24,315 nucleotides of DNA from Hemicentrotus pulcherrimus (lineage: Eukaryota > Echinodermata > Echinoidea > Camarodonta > Strongylocentrotidae): assembly GCA_003118195.1 (NCBI GenBank), contig BEXV01000951.1, forward strand, positions 47,193 through 71,507. The letters are read 5' to 3'. Positions 20,401 to 24,315 of this stretch are shown piece after piece (position 1 is the stretch's first letter; each line of letters opens with the position of its first letter). The notes below the pieces were generated by a model. The model had not been told where the DNA came from. It searched no databases and was given only the letters and a program-made list of their open reading frames with translations. The position numbers and the translations under genes are program-made.

Positions 20401-23400
20401 TTGAAGAGTAAAGGTTCCATAAATCAGCATTGTAATCCACAAAACAAACACGATGTATTTGATGGTCAAAAGGAAGTTAGTCTGATAAGTGATAATCTAA
20501 TGACATATGTATAATGCCTGTAATCATCATCGAAGTGCAAACAAGAGATAATAAAATATGATGATGATGATTCACAGCATACAAAGGCGCGAGCTCCTGC
20601 AAGGGAAGTTTGATTATACACATGTATATCAAATATGAATTGATTTATACTTGTATTTATAGGTTTAAGCTCTTGACTTAAAATTCAAAGTTTGTGGTTC
20701 GATCCCCAACATGGCAAGGCATTAATCTACATCTGTCACTCAATACCCAAGAGAGAAATGGAGACCCGGTAGGAGGAAGAAAGCATTTGTGTTAGTACTT
20801 GTTTAAATGCCCTCATGGTGACCATATGGTAGGAATATTCCCAGGGAGTGGAGATGGTGCACATTGTGCGTGAATGAATCCGATGACCGGGATAATAATA
20901 TTTGTTAAGCGCTTAGAGATGGTATTCCGTATTAAGCGCTAAATACATCCAGATTATTATTATCATTATTACTGTATTATGATACTTCTCCAAACTGACA
21001 CAAAACGAACAAGAAAGCTTACATGCTATTCATCAACTTTACATGAACTCAACCTTCTTCTTAACATTACCTCCAGAAAGGAAAAAATTGGGAAACACTT
21101 GACTTGAAAGAAGTGTTTACCTTTAACTCAATCAAATAAAATGGCGTTTGCTCAATTTGATGAAATTGTAGTGTAACCCTTGGACTTGAAACAATGACAT
21201 TATCTACCCATTTCAAACATGAGGAAATCTTGAAAAAGGAAATTCCCACTCAAAGATTAAATGCAGATGTCATGATTTCCTCTCCCGGTTTGTTTACCAA
21301 TGTTTGTTTAAGGCCAATTTAATGGCTTCCCTGCTTGTCTTGCCTAATCACCTAACTGTAGCTAATGATGTTTAAATTACTAATAGATACAAAGCATTTT
21401 TACACCGGTCACTTCACTGGTGAGGATAAAAACCATTTAATAGTTATGTATCATGGTATCTAAAGATGATAATTAAAGGCAAATCCTACAAAATTTTTTT
21501 TAATGATTCCATGGCATATACATTTTGTTCAATATCTTGAGGTTTCAATTGAATCATCTTTGTTGCTTTCTTTGTTTTTTTGTTTTTTGTTATTATTCAT
21601 TTAGCTTTAGAAGCTTTCCCTGCAAATTCAAATTCAGGATGATGAAGTGAAGGAGGCCTTTTGGCTGTATTCTATGGTGAGAAACTGAGAATTCTAAATA
21701 TGCTTAAGACATTTATTTTAGCCTAGTAGCATGGGACTTCTCCTTGAACAAAGTCATTTAGAATATGAGGTGATTGACTGCATGATTAATTTATTGTTGT
21801 TGATACATTCATGATTTTAATCAGTCCAAAGCTTTATGCAATCTTTTCATCAAATTTCAGTTTAATTTGTTTACATATCCATTACTGCTATCATACCCCC
21901 TTTTATTAAGAGGGGCCTAACATCATAGATCTGTTTTTCTACAACCTATTACATGTAAGAAATCTATTTTCAGCCCTGTAACATTAACAATAACCACAAC
22001 GGGTTTGCATTTAAGAGTGGCTACAATTACTGCATTCACAAGCATTTAAAGCTAGTTTTCAAATCTCTAGTCACACCCTCAGACCGGCTCCAAGGTGATC
22101 AAAAATAAACAAAATATTGGAGATTTTGGGTAATGCCATTTTTTGTTTGGTTTTGTAACTAATCTGTGGTTTGTCTCACTGGTGTGACCATGTATTTTAC
22201 TACTCTGCAGGTGTATTGTGGAATGTAGGTCTAGCTTCTGTATAGGCGGGATAGTAAGTAAAATAGCGGGTTATTTGGCAAACTCAAGCTGATGAAGACA
22301 GATCTACTGTGACTGACTGACTTCTTACTATAGAAAGGCCAAGGTGTCAGTGAACTATGCTCATAATGTGACCATATAAACCTACACAAACAAGTAGATG
22401 GCTGATATAACTGAATGCAAGAATGGGACCTGGTGAGCACTGTTTTTTCCATAAGTTCTTCTTCTTCTTGATTTGATTTTGTTTGGCAATCAGTCACATT
22501 TGACTATTTTTGCCACTCACTATTTTATGAACATATGTACAATTTCATGTCATAAATAACTATTTTTAGGATTCTTTCTCCTTTCATCCCCTTTCCTTCT
22601 GCCTATTTTCTTTTTAAACCTAAAGAGAAGAAAATAGTCTAGTATCTAGGAGATACCATTAAACATAAGAGAAAATAGCCATAAAAAATATATTTTTTTG
22701 CATTTGACAATTGACCAGGGCAAACATTATCCATGACCTACAAAACTTTAGTATTTGGTAAGTGAGGAGTAAGAGACAATAGTTTCACTAAAATAGGTTG
22801 GTTTCACTAAAATATGTTACCCTAACTTTGTGATACAAGTATTATTAATGAAATGTAAAATCCACAATTGAAGCAAAGGTCAAACCATTAAAAAACTGTT
22901 TATAAATGGTTTAAAAAACCAGCTCCTAAGAAAGAACTGAGTCTGAACCATAACAATCTCCTTCTGAAAACCTTATAAATGTAGAGTATCCAAAAACCTG
23001 CCAGAAAACATATTGACTTTGCGGCTCAACCCTCCTTCTTTTTTTAAACAAAACAATGAGGGAACGAACAACTTGAGAAGGAACCCGGTAGTATAGCTAA
23101 AGCTTGCACAAATACTGAATAGTATGTGAGGTAACATCTGAAGAAATACATCTTGGACGTCTGGGACCCTTTCTTGAAACTGTCATAAGTCTAACTATAA
23201 CTTTTTGGACGTCCCATAGAATCATACTAAATAGTATAAATGAGGTAACATCTGAAGAAATACATCTTAGAAGTCTAGAGGCAGTTTCTTGAAACTGTAA
23301 TAAGTCTAACTTTAACATCTTGGACATCCCATAGAATCATGTGTTACAGCATTGGTGCGCATTTCTATGGGATGTCTACGAACTTGGACTTATTACGGTT

Positions 23401-23695
23401 TCGTGAAATTGGCCCTTGAATCCCATAGTACTACTTACGCAAGGATACTGGACAGGGTGAGCATCTCAGCTATGATGTAGGAGAGATAGGCCATGACGAA
23501 GACAAAGATGGGCTCGATGACGCGTACCTTGTAGGTGTACTTTGAAATGAGCGCTGTGAGGAAACCCATGATGAGACCGATCACGATACCTCCGAACGCG
23601 ACCACGAAGAAGGAGATGAAACCGAAGATGATGTCTCGACCATCGAGGTGTTCTCCTCCGATCTCGTTAAAAGATTCAAAGACACGGTACAGCAC
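5267..23695 (-). CDS. SLC9A: Na+/H+ exchanger, SLC9A1/2/4-like; 3' part of a split gene, 10 exons, 5' part outside the window
   Basis: The product is an electroneutral antiporter that exchanges one Na+ for one H+ across the plasma membrane, controlling cytosolic pH and cell volume. Joined exons (257, 221, 203, 90, 71, 192, 175, 241, 123 and 164 nt) give 578 residues plus a TAG stop, with every junction in phase. Visible family hallmarks are FFVVAFGG (residue 29 on), VRVIEP, KSHTTIKYFLKM, SSISETIIFIFLG (Glu122), NRFR, YGGIRGAIAFSL (Arg190), GITIKPLV and the CHP-binding helix with GHHGHHW. KSHTTIKYF and NEEIY favour the NHE1/2/4 group over NHE3/5. The family's catalytic ND motif sits just N-terminal of the first visible residue, so it lies off the window above 23695, as do the start codon and promoter. 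The paralogue assignment within the group is uncertain; membership of the family is near certain. Confidence 0.96.
5600..5770 (+). mobile_element. 5'-truncated LINE 3' end
   Basis: The sequence ends in ACATGGACAATAAAATTTGA followed by imperfect repeats of TGAATC/CTGAAT to about 5766. An AATAAA plus short tandem tail is typical of CR1/L2-type non-LTR retrotransposon ends. Only the last ~150 bases remain. It lies in the last intron, antisense to the gene. Confidence 0.6.
7077..7460. mobile_element. dispersed element, copy 1 (pair with 17038-17410)
   Basis: It shares long matches in the same orientation with 17038-17410: GCTCATGCTGCAAT, AGGTCAGTCAGGAACCCCAT, TTTGATAACACTACAG, AGATTTTTACTTTTTTGA and ATATTACACCATATCACAGA. 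Its ends start CTTAAAGGTATTGGG and finish CGATGCCTAGC. No coding capacity is seen. Confidence 0.75.
7773..7895 (-). CDS. SLC9A: NHE exon 9 of window: Pro/Ser/Thr-rich exon with PTIIITPQTP
   Basis: This exon is masked by a longer open frame in another reading frame (7820-8035), which is a shadow. The phase needed from exon 8 gives acceptor GAACAG|AGGCA and a consensus donor GGCA|GTAAGT. It encodes residues 485-524: AYRNYLMAPAPTIIITPQTP, SASSDQGITFSVKS and ATSPNG. PTIIITPQTPSASS resembles the distal-tail motif PVITIDPASPQSPES of mammalian NHE1. The donor is convincing; the acceptor is less certain. Confidence 0.78.
8630..8815. repeat. fragment of the 'TGACC ... ATGCCTC' tandem repeat family
   Basis: It contains CCTGTGACCTTTGATCTTTG, AAAATCTAATCAGGTCATCC, GGCCAGACGGACAACC and AACATAATGCCTCAGGCACC. 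The same order of blocks (TGACC, AATCAGATxxTCTTCC, ACATAATGCCTCCxGCACC) occurs at 14680-15065. Confidence 0.6.
9011..9159. mobile_element. foldback/MITE element
   Basis: The left end GGCCCCATTTCACAAC is matched by the reverse complement of the right end GTTGTGAAATGGGTCCC. Further inside, ATCAGCGACAAATGAC pairs with GTCATTTGTCACTGA. The arms extend over 40 bp around a short centre containing TTCTGATTGG. About 149 bp, no coding capacity. Confidence 0.8.
9692..9932 (-). CDS. SLC9A: NHE exon 8 of window: basic distal tail
   Basis: The acceptor is CCTGCAG|CACACC (phase 0) and the donor is AAAG|GTAGGA (phase 1). Residues 404-483 begin HTVRQSRYFLDDEEMKDH and run into a strongly basic stretch, HRHKTKKILASKTQKGNGRK then RSGSALRNMFKSR. 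The tail then turns polar, NNLEATNSGAQQPK. The basic amphipathic piece SALRNMFKSR is a reasonable calmodulin- or phosphoinositide-binding candidate, in line with tails of the NHE1 group, but this is inference. An open frame continuing through 9591 reads into the intron. Confidence 0.9.
10066..10094. repeat. (TTGAA)n microsatellite
   Basis: About five units of GAATT in tandem, in intron 7. Confidence 0.9.
10408..10582 (-). CDS. SLC9A: NHE exon 7 of window: tail with RRKSS kinase-type motif
   Basis: The acceptor TTGCTCAG|GTCTC completes Ala345. The donor GCC|GTTAGT is a weak match (T at +3) but is the only in-phase choice and fits the join to the next exon. The exon encodes residues 346-403, including EESPKRRKSSFTNQLDAFKK and SAYRPRQA. 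RRKS at 381-384 fits the basophilic kinase consensus R-R-x-S. LDAFKKSAYRPRQA joined to HTVRQSRYFLDD resembles the family segment around RQR...SYNRH. Confidence 0.88.
10602..10727. repeat. two-copy tandem repeat, 63 bp, next to an exon
   Basis: TTTGATCAACATCATTACTG, AATCCTAGGATTTA and AAGTCA recur with a 63-bp period. The first copy begins 19 bp upstream (in gene sense) of exon 7, so it covers the likely branch-point region of that intron. Confidence 0.8.
11302..11493 (-). CDS. SLC9A: NHE exon 6 of window: proximal cytosolic tail
   Basis: The acceptor is TGCGCAG|ATGG after a pyrimidine-rich tract, and the donor is CAAGC|GTAAGC (phase 2). It codes residues 282-344: WEEVNRKFFEKLLVRERKEI, then ANYQILDVYKRLKEKEARELI and SPSTGDLVPRNLSQ. 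The charged amphipathic helix matches the family pattern RDKFxxFDxKYLRKLLIR...YKKL..., the membrane-lipid-facing part of the proximal tail. A read-through open frame on the opposite strand (11294-11482) is a shadow of this exon. Confidence 0.92.
11991..12061 (-). CDS. SLC9A: NHE exon 5 of window: CHP-binding helix
   Basis: A 71-nt microexon-like exon (TTTTACAG|TTTAAC, GAAAA|GTAAGT). It encodes FNSHLMAGVEDIVGHHGHHW plus IKE and two bases of the next Lys. In mammalian NHE1 the equivalent FLDHLL helix is the obligate binding site for CHP1. The hydrophobic positions are kept here (Phe258, Leu262, Met263), as is the downstream histidine-rich GHHGHHW. It is too short to be found as an open frame of its own; phase and homology identify it. 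Confidence 0.93.
12420..12479. repeat. short inverted repeat / small foldback element
   Basis: TGTATAAACCGCAC (12420-12433) and GTGCAGTTTATACA (12466-12479) are inverse with one mismatch in 14, around a loop rich in G and A. It could form a cruciform or be the remnant of a small DNA element. Confidence 0.65.
12709..12790. mobile_element. probable fragment of the same foldback family
   Basis: GGGCCCTGTTTCAATAA followed by a short AT-rich stretch and GGCTGAGAT resembles one arm and centre of the 15319 element. The second arm is not recognisable. Confidence 0.4.
13019..13090 (-). mobile_element. tRNA-like SINE head or tRNA pseudogene
   Basis: The minus strand reads GGCTCAGTTGGTAGAGCATC (13080-13061), a near-perfect A-box/D-arm, then TGTGTTTGAATCCAGCC as a B-box/T-arm at the usual spacing. 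The acceptor and T stems do not pair well, so it is not a working tRNA gene. No poly-A or simple tail is obvious. Confidence 0.65.
13164..13253 (-). CDS. SLC9A: NHE exon 4 of window: exit from the membrane, GITIKPLV
   Basis: This 90-nt exon is phase 0 at both ends (CCAG|GGTATT, GAGAGG|GTGAGT) and encodes 30 residues. It opens with GITIKPLVNFLHIQKAEKRK, the conserved end of the transport domain (family GMTIRPLV/GITIRPLV), and closes with PTMNEEIYER, the start of the cytosolic CHP-binding helix. Confidence 0.93.
13491..13530. repeat. CA-rich microsatellite
   Basis: Runs of ACACAC interrupted by single bases. The 69-codon open frame over it is only the repeat translated. Confidence 0.85.
14680..15065. 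repeat. tandem repeat block ending in a GCCTCC/GGAGGC hairpin
   Basis: Two units of about 150 bp share AATCAGAT, TCTTCCT, TGGTxATACATA, CCAAGTT, TTCATATCTC and TGGTTCTTGA. The block closes with ATGCCTCCAGCACC...GTAACCGGAGGCAT (15031-15064), an inverted repeat. It lies inside the intron between exons 3 and 4. Confidence 0.7.
15319..15467. mobile_element. foldback/MITE element, related to 9011-9159
   Basis: The left end GGTACCTGTTTCATAAAAC is the imperfect inverse of the right end GTTTCGTGAAACAGGGTCC. The centre has TTTTGATTGGCTGAGAG, like the TTCTGATTGG centre of the 9011 element. Same ~149-bp size. It lies between NHE exons 3 and 4, about 60 bp from exon 3. Confidence 0.75.
15525..15727 (-). 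CDS. SLC9A: NHE exon 3 of window: YGGIRGAIAFSL signature and last helix
   Basis: The acceptor is TTCTAG|GTGTATTC and the donor is GTACAG|GTAACA. The exon joins in phase 1 to give AVGVFIQVTILNRFRLFK, then the most conserved family block QFIMTYGGIRGAIAFSL (Gly187, Gly188, Arg190), a short loop, and the last membrane helix FFTTTVVIIMFTVFVQ. In mammalian NHE1 the equivalent Arg residues (in FR and in GGLR) are required for pH sensing and transport, and both are kept here (Arg172, Arg190). It ends in phase 0 after Gln227. Confidence 0.96.
16254..16474 (-). CDS. SLC9A: NHE exon 2 of window: KSHTTIKYF and SSISETIIF helices
   Basis: The acceptor is TTTCAG|GATTG (completing the phase-2 Ala) and the donor is GTAG|GTGAGT (phase 1 in Gly160). 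The exon codes AIVTCSMFMKPYVEQNIS, then KSHTTIKYFLKM, then the helix SSISETIIFIFLG, whose Glu122 aligns with the conserved acidic residue of classical helix 9 (mammalian NHE1 Glu391). A further helix WDTAFVLFTLLFCSVYRAVG follows. The stretch between the helices, TTSLSKEAHQW, is the short extracellular loop. The 221-nt length fits phases 2 to 1. Confidence 0.95.
16554..16759. mobile_element. foldback element with 'CTATAAAGACCACC' arms
   Basis: The right arm GGTGGTCTTTATAGACAGG (from 16731) through CACTGTACC is the imperfect inverse of the left arm GGTACAGTTAACCCTG through AACCACC. Internal copies of AAAGACCACCTGTCTAT also occur. The near-palindrome makes mirror-image open frames on both strands (16487-16753 and 16518-16742), which are not genes. 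Confidence 0.7.
17038..17410. mobile_element. dispersed element, copy 2, flanked by a 14-bp direct repeat
   Basis: Same family as 7077-7460. Imperfect terminal inverted repeats AAAGGGATCC / GGATGCCTTT are visible. The element is bracketed by AAACAAGTTTCTTA at 17028-17041 and 17407-17420, a perfect 14-bp repeat that looks like a target-site duplication. No open frame fits a transposase, so it would be non-autonomous. Confidence 0.75.
17420..17575. repeat. degraded relative of the foldback element at 16554
   Basis: CACTATACAATGGTTCTTTA with TAGGACTTTGG and TCTAAAGAGG...AATAAAGGGCCC echo the CTATAAAGACC arms of the 16554 element. Weak similarity. Confidence 0.3.
19235..19413. repeat. two-copy tandem repeat, about 89 bp, with a third partial copy at 19672-19755
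   Basis: TTGTCTGG.GCTTT.ATATC, AGTTACCCC, CTAAxCAACACTA and CTTGATGG.CTAAGGCAG repeat back to back. The last part, with AAGGCAGATTTTACCC and GGGTGT..CCCAT, recurs at about 19672-19755. GC content is higher here than in the surrounding intron. Confidence 0.75.
19811..19875. repeat. GAT-rich trinucleotide repeat
   Basis: GATGATGATGATGAT then AATAATAATATTGATGATGA. The complementary short repeats ATCATCATCG and GATGATGATGATT occur at 20522 and 20560. Confidence 0.8.
20660..20970 (+). mobile_element. tRNA-derived SINE, copy 3, near full length
   Basis: A perfect Pol III B-box GGTTCGATCCC lies at 20696-20706 behind a degenerate A-box region. The shared body follows (ATGGCAAGGCATTAATCTAC, AAATGGAGACCCGGTAGGA). 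The 3' part has two copies of TTAAGCGCT and ends in ATTATTATTATCATTATT, a typical SINE tail. It lies in the large intron. Confidence 0.8.
23112..23340. repeat. two-copy tandem repeat, about 112 bp
   Basis: Copy 1 (23112-23223) and copy 2 (23224-23340) share AGGTAACATCTGAAGAAATA and then CATCTT, CTTGAAACTG, TAAGTCTAACT and CCCATAGAATCAT, with scattered substitutions. Confidence 0.85.
23163..23416. mobile_element. foldback element with internal tandem duplication
   Basis: The left end GGGACCCTTTCTTGAAACTG and the CATAAGTC after it form the imperfect inverse of the right end GGACTTATTACGG / TTTCGTGAAATTGGCCCT. CCCATAGAAT on the left pairs with ATTTCTATGGG on the right. A 112-bp tandem duplication overlaps it (see 23112-23340). 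It sits 23 bp from NHE exon 1 of the window, next to its splice donor. Confidence 0.7.
23439..23695 (-). CDS. SLC9A: NHE exon 1 of window: membrane helices after the catalytic motif
   Basis: The exon starts after TAATCCTAG (phase 0) with VLYRVFESF and ends GC|GTAAGT (phase 2) inside the Ala of LSSILA. It covers residues 1-86. Two hydrophobic spans are visible: about residues 22-50, containing FFVVAFGG and a glycine-rich GGIVIGLIMG stretch, and about 63-86, IFVFVMAYLSYIIAEM onwards. They are separated by the short charged loop SKYTYKVRVIEP. These correspond to classical helices 7 and 8 of mammalian NHEs. In the family, VVLY directly follows the FGESLLNDAVT catalytic segment, so the intron upstream cuts exactly behind it. 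Confidence 0.95.
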
Positions 23696-24315
23696 CTAGG
23701 ATTAAGATCAAAAGAAACAATCATTCTAGTACCTTGACATGCCCTTTGAATAGCTCTCACAGCATTTGATAAGTTGATCACACAGTTTCTTGGATAGGAG
23801 GCAAATCAAAGATGGAGTGTCGTGTGTGGATGTGTTCTCCACCAATCTAATCAAATGAATCAAAAAAATCAAAACAAAAATAATAATCATAATGTTCAAA
23901 TACATAAAGCACAGAGACTATGCAAATATGTCCTACTGAGTTCCAAGAATACCTGAAATATTTAAGACTACTACAGACCATTAAATGAAAAGATGTGATT
24001 GTGATTTTAATTTTGATCTGTAACAATGGTGACTTCCTGGTGTCTTGTATAGGGAGAAAAAAAGTAGATTCCTAGGGGGCTGCTTTATTACTGACAAGCA
24101 CATTCGTTTTAGGTCAAAGTATAAAACTTTAAATCAACTACCTGGACCTGATTTGTATATTCTCCAAAATGGTGGCATAGTTCGATCGGCACATCCCCCT
24201 CCCCCTCCAAATAGAATGAAGAAAAAAAAAGAGAAAGTATGAAACAGAGAGGGAAATAAGAATACTGTAACCCAAAGTAGATGACAGGATCCCCACCTAC
24301 AACCCCCCCCCCCCC
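23696..24315 (-). other. partial intron upstream of the first visible exon
   Basis: AT-rich with a C-rich stretch (24192-24206) and a terminal C run. No match to the family segment that should precede VLYRVFESF was found on the minus strand, so the previous exon lies outside. Confidence 0.8.

Larger units (their letters stand above)
16475..23438 (-). other. large intron (6964 bp) between window exons 1 and 2
   Basis: GTAAGT..TTTCAG. It holds the foldback element at 23163, the SINE at 20660, tandem repeats at 19235, the GAT repeat at 19811, the 17038 element and the foldback at 16554. The rest is AT-rich with no exon-like frame on either strand. Confidence 0.9.

Overview
The window is eukaryotic, AT-rich genomic DNA from an animal. 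It carries the 3' two-thirds of one split gene on the minus strand. The repeat style suggests a marine invertebrate deuterostome, most likely an echinoderm: short tRNA-derived SINEs ending in TTATTATT-type tails, abundant small foldback elements, and a '...ATGCCTCC...GGAGGCAT...' tandem repeat family. This taxonomic call is inference; no sequence search was possible. There are no operons, bacterial promoters or CRISPR arrays.

The gene is a plasma-membrane-type Na+/H+ exchanger of the SLC9A (NHE1/2/4-like) family. Ten exons can be placed from 23695 down to the stop codon at 5267. All splice phases agree, all introns are GT..AG, and the summed coding length is 1737 nt (578 residues plus stop). 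The first visible exon starts just after the catalytic part of the transport domain. The exons for the N-terminal part, roughly 270 residues by comparison with mammalian NHE1, lie beyond 24315. Exons 1-3 of the window (23439-23695, 16254-16474, 15525-15727) encode the last membrane helices, with YGGIRGA and SSISETIIF. Exon 4 (13164-13253) leaves the membrane. Exon 5 (11991-12061) carries the helix that binds calcineurin-homologous protein (CHP) in the family. Exons 6-10 (11302-11493, 10408-10582, 9692-9932, 7773-7895, 5267-5430) encode the cytosolic regulatory tail, ending in -ETGF. A likely 3' UTR runs to an AATAAA signal near 4493-4498.

Outside the exons the window is introns and 3' flank rich in old, short mobile elements. 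These include three copies of one SINE family (about 1735-1922, 4690-4850, 20660-20970) and a separate tRNA-like SINE head (13019-13090). Three foldback elements share the same kind of ends (9011-9159, 15319-15467, 23163-23416). One element pair (7077-7460 and 17038-17410) has a second copy bounded by a perfect 14-bp direct repeat. There is also a truncated LINE tail (5600-5770), several two-copy tandem duplications and simple repeats. The first and last bases of the window are G and C homopolymers, which look like contig ends.

I see one real gene and no convincing new multi-gene system. The best leads are a phase-symmetric small exon in the NHE tail that could be skipped in frame, a weak splice donor whose retention would truncate the tail, and the dispersed element families.
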